Shown here one piece after another: positions 25,374 to 33,716 of a stretch of DNA of 64,000 bases. The stretch comes from Rhodobacter calidifons (GTDB lineage: Bacteria > Pseudomonadota > Alphaproteobacteria > Rhodobacterales > Rhodobacteraceae): assembly GCF_011174775.1 (NCBI RefSeq), contig NZ_JAANHS010000005.1, forward strand, positions 62,001 through 126,000, written 5' to 3'. Under the pieces are notes generated by a model that was not told where the DNA came from, did not search any database, and saw only the letters and a program-made list of their open reading frames with translations. Position numbers and translations under genes: made by a program. Positions within the stretch are counted from its first letter, which is position 1. Each line of letters starts with the position of its first letter.

Positions 25374-26207
25374 TCAGCCTTTCAGGAAGGGCGCGGCCGT
25401 CATCGTGGCGGGGACCGGCACGCCCAGGCGCGTCAGGATCGACGGGGCCAGCGCCAGCTGGTGCAGCACCTCGTCCTCGGGCGGCAGCGGGCTGTCGCCG
25501 AAATAATAGAAGGCAAAGTCGCGCTGGTCCTCGCCGGTCCCGCCATGATGGCCGCGCGCGTCCTGGCCGTGGTCGGCGGTGACGATGACCTCGTATCCCG
25601 CCTGCCGCCAGCGGTGCAGGAAGGGGGCAAGCACCGCATCCAGGTGGCCGCAGGCATGGTCCATCTCGGCGCAATCGTGGAAGAAACGGTGGCCCATGCT
25701 GTCCAGCGTGCAGCTGTGCAGGATGCCGTAGTCGATGCCCTTGACCTCGCAAAGGCGTGTCAGCGTGCCGAAGAGGTCGTAGTCCGAGGGCGTCATCTGG
25801 TTGGCCTGCCCATAGCCGTGCATGGTGTGGAACCGGCCATGGGTGATCGGGCCGCCGGGTTCGTCATATTCGATGTCGCGCACCACATCGAAGGGCGCGC
25901 GGTTGAAGAACTCCGACCAGTAGCTGTGCGTGACGGCACCGGTCCTGCGGCCTGCCTTCGTCAGTTCGCTGAACACATCGGGAAACTCCAGCCGCCGGAT
26001 GTCGGCATTGTCCCAGATCCGGTGCACCTGCGGCGGCAGGCCGGTGTGGATCGAGGCATAGCACGAGGCCGAAGTCGAGGGCAGCACCGACCGCATCCGC
26101 CGGACCCGCGCCTCGCCCTGTTCGACCCAGCCTTCGAGGTTGCCGAACAGCCGGCGCCAGTTGCGCCAGGGCACCCCGTCCAGGATGATGAGCAGAAGCT
26201 TCGTCAC
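25374..26207 (-). CDS. Alkaline phosphatase-fold phosphodiesterase (type I PDE/nucleotide pyrophosphatase family)
   Basis: The 277-aa protein has the metal-binding pattern of type I phosphodiesterases: LLIILDGVPW at the N-terminus (Asp), the nucleophile region STSASCYASIHTG, DSMGHRFFHD, TADHGQDARGHHGG (Asp-His and His) and the cap in between. Two metal ions and a phosphodiester or phosphate monoester substrate are expected. GTG 26207 is preferred over TTG 26225 because GGGAAG lies 8 bases before it and it gives MTKLLLIILDG. It is the last gene of the importer operon, after a tandem hairpin. No signal peptide is visible, so it probably acts on imported substrate. Confidence 0.83.
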   Translation of the reverse strand: MTKLLLIILDGVPWRNWRRLFGNLEGWVEQGEARVRRMRSVLPSTSASCYASIHTGLPPQVHRIWDNADIRRLEFPDVFSELTKAGRRTGAVTHSYWSEFFNRAPFDVVRDIEYDEPGGPITHGRFHTMHGYGQANQMTPSDYDLFGTLTRLCEVKGIDYGILHSCTLDSMGHRFFHDCAEMDHACGHLDAVLAPFLHRWRQAGYEVIVTADHGQDARGHHGGTGEDQRDFAFYYFGDSPLPPEDEVLHQLALAPSILTRLGVPVPATMTAAPFLKG

Positions 26208-26239
26208 GTCACAGTCTTCCCGCAAACACCCGGCGCGCC

Positions 26240-26281
26240 CCGAAATTCCGCGAATTTCGGTCCGATTTCCGCAGGAAATCG
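26240..26281 (-). repeat. Tandem perfect hairpins inside the importer operon
   Basis: Two hairpins stand back to back. The first has 9-bp arms (26240-26248 with 26252-26260, loop CGC); the second has 8-bp arms (26263-26270 with 26274-26281, loop GCA). They lie in the 84-base gap between the ATPase stop and the phosphodiesterase start. Arms are AT-rich (GAAATTC, GATTTCC) in a GC-rich genome. They could stabilise upstream mRNA or attenuate the last gene. A similar pair occurs at 52735-52780. Confidence 0.7.
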
Positions 26282-26291
26282 CGCCCCCGGT

Positions 26292-27926
26292 TCAATTCCC
26301 CGCGCTCTCCATCTTCCGGTGCGCGATCACCTGCTCCAGCCAGCCCTGTTCCATCTCGGGCACCGAGGACAAGAGCAGGTCGGTGTAATCGTCGAAGGGC
26401 GGGGTCAGCACATCCGACTTCTGCCCATAGCGCACCACCGCCCCCTTGAACATCACCGCGATCTTGTCGGAAATCGCCTTCACCGTTGCCAGGTCATGGG
26501 TGATGAACAGATAGGCCACCCCCGCCTCGGCCTGCAACGCCAGCAGAAGCTTCAGGATCCCGTCCGCCACCAGCGGGTCCAGCGCGCTGGTCACCTCGTC
26601 GCAGATGATGAGCCGTGGCTTCGCCGCCAGCGCGCGCGCAATGCAGACGCGCTGCTTCTGCCCCCCCGACAGTTCGGCCGGATAGCGCTGAGCAAAACCC
26701 TTGCCCATCTCGATCTGGTCCAAGAGCTCCTGCACCCGGCGGTCCCTCTCGGCCCCGCGCAGCCCGAAGTAGAACTCCAGCGGCCGCCCGATGATCGTGC
26801 CCACCGTCTGGCGCGGATTCATCGCGGTGTCGGCCATCTGGTAGATCATCTGGATCTCGCGCAGGTCGTCCTTCGTGCGCCCCGCCAGATCCGCCGACAA
26901 CTGCCGCCCGGCAAAGGTGATCCGCCCCTGGCTCGGCGGCAACAACCCGGTGATCGCGCGGGCCAGCGTCGATTTGCCCGAGCCCGACTCCCCCACCACC
27001 GCCAGCGTCTGCCCGGCGGGAAGTTCGACCGAGACATTCTTCAGCACGTCGAAATTCGTCCCCCGATACCGCGCCGTCAGGTTCTGCACCTGCAACACCG
27101 GCGGGGCAGGGGGCTTTTCCTCGTGCTCCAGCCCGCGGACCGACACCAGCGCCCGGGTATAGTCCTCGCGCGGGGCGTGGATGATCTGCCCGGTCTCGCC
27201 CAGTTCGACCATCCGGCCATGGCGCAGCACCATGATCTCGTCGGCCACCTGCGCCACCACCGCCAGATCATGCGTGATGTACAGGGCCGCCACCCCGGTA
27301 TCCCGGATCGCCTCCTTGATCGCCGCCAGCACGTCGATCTGCGTCGTCACGTCCAGCGCCGTCGTCGGTTCGTCGAAGATCACCAGATCGGGCTTCGGAC
27401 ACAGGGCCATCGCCGTCATGCAGCGCTGCAACTGCCCGCCCGAGACCTGATGCGGATAGCGCAACCCTATCGTCTCCGGGTTGGGCAGGCCCAGCTTGCG
27501 GAACAGCCCCACCGCGCGCGCCTCGGCCTCGGCCTTGCCGCAGAGCCCATGGTTCAGACAGGTCTCGATGACCTGCTCCATGATCTGCCGGGCCGGGTTG
27601 AAACTCGCCGCCGCCGATTGCGAGACGTAAGTCACCTCGCGCCCCCGCAGAGCGCGCAAGGTCCTGGCATCGGCCAGCCGGATCTCGCGCCCGTTCAGGT
27701 GGATCGTCCCCCCGGTCAGCCGCACCCCGCCGCGGCCATAGGCCATGGCCGACAGGCCGATGGTGGATTTGCCCGCCCCCGACTCGCCGATCAGCCCCAG
27801 CACCCTGCCGCGCTCAAGCGTCAGGTCCACGCCATGGACCAGCGTGACCTCCCTCGGCGGCTCGCCCGGCGGATAGGACGTCGCCTCGATCACCAGGCCC
27901 CTGATCTGCAACAACGGCTCAGCCAC
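26292..27926 (-). CDS. Dipeptide/oligopeptide-type ABC importer, fused double ATPase (DppD-DppF type)
   Basis: The 544-aa protein joins two nucleotide-binding domains in one chain. The first has Walker A GESGAGKST (about 49) and signature VSGGQLQR; the second has Walker A GESGSGKST and signature LSGGQKQR, each with Walker B (DLVIFDEPTTALD, RLIICDEVTSALD). It powers the Dpp-type importer with the permeases upstream, whose last gene it overlaps by 8 bases. Substrates of such systems include peptides, nickel, glutathione and opines; nothing here decides among them. Confidence 0.93.
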   Translation of the reverse strand: MAEPLLQIRGLVIEATSYPPGEPPREVTLVHGVDLTLERGRVLGLIGESGAGKSTIGLSAMAYGRGGVRLTGGTIHLNGREIRLADARTLRALRGREVTYVSQSAAASFNPARQIMEQVIETCLNHGLCGKAEAEARAVGLFRKLGLPNPETIGLRYPHQVSGGQLQRCMTAMALCPKPDLVIFDEPTTALDVTTQIDVLAAIKEAIRDTGVAALYITHDLAVVAQVADEIMVLRHGRMVELGETGQIIHAPREDYTRALVSVRGLEHEEKPPAPPVLQVQNLTARYRGTNFDVLKNVSVELPAGQTLAVVGESGSGKSTLARAITGLLPPSQGRITFAGRQLSADLAGRTKDDLREIQMIYQMADTAMNPRQTVGTIIGRPLEFYFGLRGAERDRRVQELLDQIEMGKGFAQRYPAELSGGQKQRVCIARALAAKPRLIICDEVTSALDPLVADGILKLLLALQAEAGVAYLFITHDLATVKAISDKIAVMFKGAVVRYGQKSDVLTPPFDDYTDLLLSSVPEMEQGWLEQVIAHRKMESAGN

Positions 27927-28734
27927 CGCGCCCTCCTTTCAGGCTGGAGGTCCGGGTCAGGATCCAGTCCGCGACGAGGTTCACGGAAATCGCCAGCGCG
28001 GCAATCGCGGCGGCGGGCAGCAGGGCGGCGGACTTGCCGTAGATCAGCCCGTCCTTGTTCTCTTTCACCATCCCGCCCCAGTCGGCCAGCGGCGGCTGGA
28101 TGCCAAGGCCCAGGAAGGACAGGGTCGAGATGAACAGGACCGCGAAGATGAAGCGCAGCCCGAACTCGGCCACCAGCGGCGACAGGGCATTGGGCAGGAT
28201 CTCGCGGAAGATCACCCAGCCGCCTTTCTCGCCCCGCAGCCGGGCGGCCTCGACAAAGTCCATCACCGCGATGTCGGCGGCGACGGCGCGCGACAGGCGG
28301 AAGACGCGGGTGCTGTCCAGGACCCCGATCACCAGGATCAGCACCGTCAGGTTCAGCGGCAGGACCGACAGCATCACCAGCGCCACGATCAGCGAGGGGA
28401 TCGCCATCATCAGATCGACCATGCGCGACAGCAGCTGGTCGATCCAGCCGCCCTTCACCGCCGCCAGGAAGCCGAAGAACGCCCCCAGCGAGAAGGCCAG
28501 CAGCGACGAGGCCAGCGCCACGAAGATGGTGATCTGCGCGCCGTAGATCAGGCGGCTCAGGATGTCGCGGCCGATGGTATCGGTGCCCAGCCAGTGCCGG
28601 GCCGACATGCCCTCCCACTGGCCGCCGGAACTGTCCGAGATCGGATAGGGCGCGATCCACTGCGCGAAGATCGCGACGAAGAGGAAGGTGCCGGTCAGGA
28701 TCAGGCCGATGAGGGCAGAGAGCGGGATCCTCAT
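27919..28734 (-). CDS. ABC importer permease, DppC type
   Basis: The 271-aa inner-membrane permease has an N-terminal anchor (LSALIGLILTGTFLFVAIFAQ), the periplasmic segment HWLGTDTIGRDILSRLIYGA typical of the DppC/OppC group, and a binding-protein-dependent transport domain of five further helices. The cytoplasmic coupling loop (ARLRGEKGGWVIFREILPNA) is the EAA motif. It overlaps DppB by 4 bases and the ATPase gene by 8, so the operon is translationally coupled. Confidence 0.93.
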   Translation of the reverse strand: MRIPLSALIGLILTGTFLFVAIFAQWIAPYPISDSSGGQWEGMSARHWLGTDTIGRDILSRLIYGAQITIFVALASSLLAFSLGAFFGFLAAVKGGWIDQLLSRMVDLMMAIPSLIVALVMLSVLPLNLTVLILVIGVLDSTRVFRLSRAVAADIAVMDFVEAARLRGEKGGWVIFREILPNALSPLVAEFGLRFIFAVLFISTLSFLGLGIQPPLADWGGMVKENKDGLIYGKSAALLPAAAIAALAISVNLVADWILTRTSSLKGGRGG

Positions 28735-29687
28735 TTGGGGTGCCTCAGCCGCGGATTGGCCAGGATGCCGATGATGTCGGCCAGCATGTTCAGGAAGATG
28801 TAGACGGCCGCAAAGATCAGCCCCACCGCCTGCACCACCGGCAGGTCGCGCTTGGTCACATGATCGACAAGGTATTGGCCCAGGGCGTTGTAGCCGAAGA
28901 CCACCTCCACCACGACGACGCCGACGACCAGATAGGCCAGGTTCAGCATGACCACGCTGACCACCGGGGCGATGGCGTTCGGGAAGGCATGGCGCCAGAT
29001 CACCGTCATCGGCGACAGGCCCTTGAGTTCTGCGGTCTCGATATAGGCCGACTGCATCACGTTCAGGATCGCGGCGCGGGTCATCCGCATCATGTGGGCC
29101 AGGACCACCAGCACCAGCACGATGACGGGCAGCGCGACGGCGTGCAGCTTGGCCCAGAAGCTCATGCCCGGAAAGACCATGGCCACGGGCTGGAAGATCG
29201 GAATCAGCTGGGTGAAGAGGAAGATCACGAAATAGGCCGCGACGAATTCGGGCAGGCTGATCGTGGTCAGCGTGATGCCCGAGATCAGCTTGTCCGGCCA
29301 GCGCCCGGCATGGCGCGCGGCGATCAGGCCCAGCAGGATCGCCAGCGGCACGGCGATGACGGCGGCGCAGCCGGCCAGGAACAGCGTGTTCCCCAGCCTT
29401 TGGCCGATAGCCTGCGCGATATCGACGCCATTGGTCAGCGAGGTGCCCAGGTCTCCGGTCAGCACGCCGCCCAGCCAGGCGAAATAGCGCGTCAGCGGCG
29501 GGTCGTTCAGGCCCAGCTTCTCGCGCAGGTTCTCCAGCGCCTGCGGCGTGGCGGACTGGCCCAGGATGGCTTGCGCGGTATCGCCCGGCAGCGCCTCGAC
29601 GCCGAGGAAGATCACGGCCGAAACGGCCAGCAGCAGCAGGAGGCCCAGCGCAATGCGCTGGACCACCAGTTTCAGGATCGGATGCAC
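28731..29687 (-). CDS. ABC importer permease, DppB type
   Basis: The 318-aa inner-membrane permease starts with KLVVQRIALGLLLLLAVSAV, followed by the conserved periplasmic segment PGDTAQAILGQSATPQ of the DppB group, then the transport domain with EAA loop TAELKGLSPMTVIWRHAFPN. Six membrane helices are expected. It starts 10 bases after the substrate-binding protein and overlaps DppC by 4 bases. Confidence 0.93.
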   Translation of the reverse strand: MHPILKLVVQRIALGLLLLLAVSAVIFLGVEALPGDTAQAILGQSATPQALENLREKLGLNDPPLTRYFAWLGGVLTGDLGTSLTNGVDIAQAIGQRLGNTLFLAGCAAVIAVPLAILLGLIAARHAGRWPDKLISGITLTTISLPEFVAAYFVIFLFTQLIPIFQPVAMVFPGMSFWAKLHAVALPVIVLVLVVLAHMMRMTRAAILNVMQSAYIETAELKGLSPMTVIWRHAFPNAIAPVVSVVMLNLAYLVVGVVVVEVVFGYNALGQYLVDHVTKRDLPVVQAVGLIFAAVYIFLNMLADIIGILANPRLRHPK

Positions 29688-29697
29688 GGGCGAAGCC

Positions 29698-31293
29698 TCA
29701 GGCCAGCCAGCACTTGATCAGCGCCCTGCCGTTCATCAGCTCGCCGTTGGGGTCCGGCTCCCAGCCCGCGACCTCGTTGCGCCGGGCCTCGACCCAGTCG
29801 TTGAACATCGGCAGGATCAGCCCGCCCTCGTCGCGCAGGATATGGGCCATTTCCGAATACAGGGCTTTCCGCTTGTCCTGATCCAGCTCGGCGCGGGCGG
29901 CGATCAGAAGCTCGTCGAACTTCGCGTTCCGGAACTTGGTGTCGTTCCACTCTGCGGTGGACAGATAGGCGGTGGAATACATCTGGTCCTGCACCGGACG
30001 CCCGCCCCAGTAGCTGGCGCAGAAGGGCTCGACGTTCCAGACGTTCGACCAGTAGCCGTCATCGGGCTCCAGCTTCACCTGCAACGGAATGCCCGCCGCA
30101 TTGGCGCTGGCGGCGAAGAGGTTGGCGGCATCCACCGCGCCCGGGAAGGCCCCCGGCGCCGTGCGCAGGATGATCGGGCTGCCGTCGTGCCCGGACTTCC
30201 GGTAATACTCGGCCGCCGCCGCCGCGTCGTATTCGCGCTGCGGGATCGTGTCGTCGAACAGCGGATAGGCCGCGTTGATCGGGAAGTCGTTGCCGACCGA
30301 GCCGAGCCCGCCGAGGATCTTCTCCACCTGCTCCTTGCGGTTGATCGCCAGCTTCAGCGCCATCCGCAGGTCATTGTTGTCGAAGGGCGGCTTGTCGCAA
30401 TGCATGATGAAGACGTAATGCCCCCGGCCCGGAGCATGTTCGATGGTGATGCCCGGCGCGCCCTTCAGAAGCTCGACGATCTTCGGATCGACCCGGTTCA
30501 TCATGTGGATCTGGCCCGACTGCAAGGCCGCCGTCCGCGCGGTGTTGTCGTTGATCACGATGATCTCGACCTGATCGGCATGGGCGCCGTTCGCCGCATC
30601 CCAGTAGTTCGCATGCCGCTCGAACACATGGCGCACGCCGGGCTCGTTGACGGCAACCTTGTAGGCCCCCGCGCCGATCCCCGCCGCCGGATTGTCGAAA
30701 CCGCCGCCCGGCTGGATCACCAGGTGATAGTCGGCCATCAGGTAAGGCAGGTCGGCATTGCCCGCGGCCAGCGTCAGCGTCACCATGTCGCCCTCGGCCT
30801 TCATCTCCGCAATGCCCTGCACGATCCCCAGAGCCCCCGACTGCGACTTCTCGTCGGTGTGCCGCTTCAGCGTCGCCACCACATCCTCGGCGGTCACGGT
30901 CTTGCCGTCGTGGAACTCCACCCCCTGACGGATCTTGAACTTCCACTCCGTCGCATCGGCGTTGGACGAGATCTCCTCGGCGATGCGATGCTCGATGGAA
31001 CCGTCCGGGGCCACATCCACCAGCATCTCGCCCCAGGTCATGTTGACCGCAAAGGGCACCTCGGAGGCCGCCAGCGCCGGGTCAAGGCTGTTGGTGGATT
31101 CCCCGCCCTGCATCCCGGCGCGCAAGATGCCGCCCTTCTTGGGCTCGGCCCGGGCCGCCTTGCCGAACAGCGCCGAGGCCAGCCCCGCCGACACACCCAG
31201 CGCCGTGGTGCGGCCCACGAACTCGCGCCGCGTCATCCGCCCGGCCTTCGCCTGCGCCACCATCCAGTCAAGCTGTCTGTGCTTGTCGTCCAT
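29698..31293 (-). CDS. ABC importer substrate-binding protein (SBP family 5), Tat-exported
   Basis: The 531-aa periplasmic binding protein carries a twin-arginine signal (RMTRREFVGRTTALG, hydrophobic core to about residue 48, AARAEPKKGG after it). The body shows family-5 features: FKIRQGVEFHDGKTVTAEDV and LRMALKLAINRKEQVEKIL. Tat export implies folding before export. GGGAGA precedes the ATG. It follows the CocE-type hydrolase gene after 102 bases and is 10 bases from DppB. Ligand identity cannot be deduced. Confidence 0.92.
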   Translation of the reverse strand: MDDKHRQLDWMVAQAKAGRMTRREFVGRTTALGVSAGLASALFGKAARAEPKKGGILRAGMQGGESTNSLDPALAASEVPFAVNMTWGEMLVDVAPDGSIEHRIAEEISSNADATEWKFKIRQGVEFHDGKTVTAEDVVATLKRHTDEKSQSGALGIVQGIAEMKAEGDMVTLTLAAGNADLPYLMADYHLVIQPGGGFDNPAAGIGAGAYKVAVNEPGVRHVFERHANYWDAANGAHADQVEIIVINDNTARTAALQSGQIHMMNRVDPKIVELLKGAPGITIEHAPGRGHYVFIMHCDKPPFDNNDLRMALKLAINRKEQVEKILGGLGSVGNDFPINAAYPLFDDTIPQREYDAAAAAEYYRKSGHDGSPIILRTAPGAFPGAVDAANLFAASANAAGIPLQVKLEPDDGYWSNVWNVEPFCASYWGGRPVQDQMYSTAYLSTAEWNDTKFRNAKFDELLIAARAELDQDKRKALYSEMAHILRDEGGLILPMFNDWVEARRNEVAGWEPDPNGELMNGRALIKCWLA

Positions 31294-31395
31294 TGTCGTC
31301 TCCCTGTTTGGCCCCCGTTACGGGGAGTCTTTTGTTGACTTGAGAATCAATAAACTGCGAACCGCGCCGTGCGACAAACCTTTTCTTGCCCCGGC

Positions 31396-33384
31396 TCACA
31401 CAAAGTGGCGTGCGACCTCCTCGTCCCAGTCGCGCCGGAAAACGACCTGATCGCCCTCCCAGGCGGTCAGCGTCGCCTGCATCCGCAGATGCGTGGCCGA
31501 AGCCGTCATCACCGTCTCCGCCCGCGTCCGCACCCGCCAGTCGCCGCGCGACAGCCGCTGCTCCCAGGTGATCGCGGCCCGGGCCGACAAAGGATCGGCG
31601 CCGATCTCCCAGCGCTCGGTCGTCGTCTCGCCCGTGACCAGGCCGTGGCCCAGGTTCTCCGTGTCGCCCGTATCCTCCTCGACGACCAGCGCATGGGTCC
31701 CCGCGATCAGGTCGCTCTCGATCCGGCGGCCGGATTTCCCCTCGCGCAGCACCCGGTGCGCCCAGGGCGTCGCCGTCTCGGCCTGCGGGGGAGTCCACTC
31801 CTCCTCCGATCCTCGATGCACCGGCAGATCCAGGCTCGCCTGCATGAGGGTCAGCACCGCCGCCTCGGGGCTGGGCCAGACGAAGGGCCAGTAGGTCGTG
31901 GACAGGGCCAGCCGCAACCGGTGCCCCGCCGCCAGCCGATAGCCCATCTGGTCCAGCACCACGACCACATCCTCCGCCACGCCGGGCCGCATCGGCTGCG
32001 GGCTTTCCGCGCTGTGGCGATGGCAGAGATTCAGGATGCCATGCGCGATCCTGGTGGAGGACCCGTCCGGCGCCACATCGCACAGCCGGGCCACGACAAA
32101 GGCCAGAGGCTTGTCCGAGGCCAGCCGCAGCGTCAGCCGCGCCGCCCCCAGCAGCTCCAGCGGCCCGGTCAGAGGGGGCCCGTCGAAACAGACCGACAGC
32201 GCGTCATCCGCCCGCTGGTCGCCCGCCATTTCCGCATTCAGCCCCATCGGAAAGAACTCGCCCGCCGCCATCCCCAGATGCTGCGGCGTGCAGACCCGGG
32301 ACGACAGCGGCCCCGCCAGCCCCAGCCCCGCATCCGACACCGGCAAGACCCGGCGACTGACGCGGCGCGAAGGCCATTCCGCCTCGGCGATCCAGTGGCC
32401 GTCCCGATGGGCAGCACTCGGGTCCGGGGGCGCGGAATGCAGCATGTAGGCCCGCAGGGCTGGGTCATCCTCGGCGCCGTTCGGGATCCCCTTCAGCCAG
32501 CGGTCCCACCAGCGGATCGCCAGTTGCAGAAACCCGATCCGCGGCCCCGGCACCGCCGTATGCGGATACTGGTGCACCCAGGGGCCGATGATCCCCTTCA
32601 CCGGGCCCTTGGCGCCTTCCAGCAGCTTGGCGACCGTGTTCATGTAATTGTCGTTCCAGCCGCCGATCGACAGGATCGGCACGGTCATCCGGTCCCAGTC
32701 CTCGCAGATCGAGCCGTGCTTCCAGTAGGCATCCCGCGTCTGGTGCGCCGCCCAGCGCGGGGCAAGGAAGGGCTCTGCGACAAGCCGCTTCAGCCAGTCT
32801 TCGCGCCAGCCGTTCCGCAGCATGGGATCGGCCGGACGCGAGGAGTAGGACAGCATGACCGAGCCCCAGCCGAAATTCTCGCCCAGCAGCGCGCCGCCCT
32901 TGAAGTGGATGTCATCGGCAAAGCGGTCGGTGGTGGAATAGACGCTGATCACGGCCTTAAGCGCGGGCGGTTGCAGGAAGGCCGTCTGCAAGCAGTTGAA
33001 CCCGCCCCAGCTCTTTCCCATCATTCCCACCGCGCCGCTGCACCAGTCCTGTCTGGCCAGCCAGCCGATCACATCGCAGGCGTCCTGCAACTCCTGCGCC
33101 GAGTATTCGTCCTCCATCAGCCCGTCGCTGTCGCCGTTGCCCCGGATGTCCACCCGGATACAGGCATAGCCATGACCCGCGACGTAAGGGTGCATCAGCT
33201 CATCCCGGGGCAGGGTCCCGTCACGCTTGCGGTAGGGGATGTATTCCAGCACGGCCGGGACGGGTTTCGCCTTGGCGCTCTGCGGCATCCAGACCCGCGC
33301 CGACAGGCGGGTGCCATCGGGCATCGGGATGGGCAGGTCCTCGATTTCGGTGACCGTTTCCGGAAAACTGCTGCGGATCGTCAC
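31396..33384 (-). CDS. CocE/NonD family hydrolase (X-Pro dipeptidyl-peptidase S15 fold)
   Basis: The 662-aa alpha/beta-hydrolase has nucleophile Ser125 in MMGKSWGGFNCLQ, an acid/base region with SIGGWNDNYMN and the catalytic His probably in GPWVHQYPH. A C-terminal jelly-roll domain (LRLASDKPLAFVVARLCDVAP) is typical of CocE and X-prolyl dipeptidyl-peptidases. It hydrolyses esters, amides or X-Pro peptides. GTG 33384 is preferred over ATG 33411 because GGAGGGG lies 5 bases before it. No signal peptide is visible. It is the first gene of the importer operon, so it may open up the imported compound. Confidence 0.88.
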   Translation of the reverse strand: MTIRSSFPETVTEIEDLPIPMPDGTRLSARVWMPQSAKAKPVPAVLEYIPYRKRDGTLPRDELMHPYVAGHGYACIRVDIRGNGDSDGLMEDEYSAQELQDACDVIGWLARQDWCSGAVGMMGKSWGGFNCLQTAFLQPPALKAVISVYSTTDRFADDIHFKGGALLGENFGWGSVMLSYSSRPADPMLRNGWREDWLKRLVAEPFLAPRWAAHQTRDAYWKHGSICEDWDRMTVPILSIGGWNDNYMNTVAKLLEGAKGPVKGIIGPWVHQYPHTAVPGPRIGFLQLAIRWWDRWLKGIPNGAEDDPALRAYMLHSAPPDPSAAHRDGHWIAEAEWPSRRVSRRVLPVSDAGLGLAGPLSSRVCTPQHLGMAAGEFFPMGLNAEMAGDQRADDALSVCFDGPPLTGPLELLGAARLTLRLASDKPLAFVVARLCDVAPDGSSTRIAHGILNLCHRHSAESPQPMRPGVAEDVVVVLDQMGYRLAAGHRLRLALSTTYWPFVWPSPEAAVLTLMQASLDLPVHRGSEEEWTPPQAETATPWAHRVLREGKSGRRIESDLIAGTHALVVEEDTGDTENLGHGLVTGETTTERWEIGADPLSARAAITWEQRLSRGDWRVRTRAETVMTASATHLRMQATLTAWEGDQVVFRRDWDEEVARHFV

Positions 33385-33450
33385 GAGACCCCTCCGATTC
33401 TCTGCCTCCATCGGATATTATCCGTTCGTACAATTCAAGCCTCGCGTGAG

Positions 33451-33549
33451 CCTTCTCCTGCGCCTTCGGCTTCTCGTCGGAGCGCCATGCGCGATCTCCT
33501 CCCCCGCGAGGAGCAGCGAAGTCCCCGACGAGCGGCCTCGAGAGAAGCC
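33451..33549. repeat. Structured intergenic repeat
   Basis: Bases 33451-33485 match 41501-41535 in 29 of 35 positions (shared core CTTCTCGTC). Within the stretch, GGCTTCTC (33468-33475) can pair with GAGAAGCC (33542-33549), and CTCCTC with GAGGAG around CCCGC, giving a long branched fold. It is probably a dispersed extragenic element of this genome. Confidence 0.4.
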
Positions 33550-33573
33550 CTAACCAAACGTAAATACCCGCAC

Positions 33574-33589
33574 GCAACCCATTGATTTC
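33574..33589. repeat. Left arm of a 16-bp inverted repeat flanking pirin and tRNA-Asp
   Basis: GCAACCCATTGATTTC here is the exact reverse complement of 34860-34875. Similarity extends a few bases on each side of both arms. The pair encloses pirin and the first tRNA-Asp gene. Confidence 0.5.
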
Positions 33590-33716
33590 CTTGGTCCCGA
33601 AAAAGCCGCCGCGCGCGGCGCACCCGCCTGTTCACCCCCGCACAGCCCCCGCGCGCCGGGATCGGGATGAAATTCCGCCCCCTCGGGTCTACCTTCCCTT
33701 CCAAAGGAGACCGCCC

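Larger units (their letters stand above)
33385..33716. other. Non-coding stretch between the CocE operon and pirin (332 bases)
   Basis: No gene found. It must hold the promoters of the importer operon (minus) and pirin (plus), but clear hexamers are not visible. It also contains the structured repeat at 33451-33549 and one arm of the inverted repeat at 33574-33589. Confidence 0.5.

Noticed and set aside
25244-25582. A plus-strand frame upstream of the BTAD regulator
   Set aside because: No ribosome binding site, and it runs antisense into the phosphodiesterase gene; the product is Arg/Pro-rich.
25299-28133. A 944-codon open frame opposite the phosphodiesterase and ABC ATPase genes
   Set aside because: Shadow of the opposite strand; no domain, biased composition.
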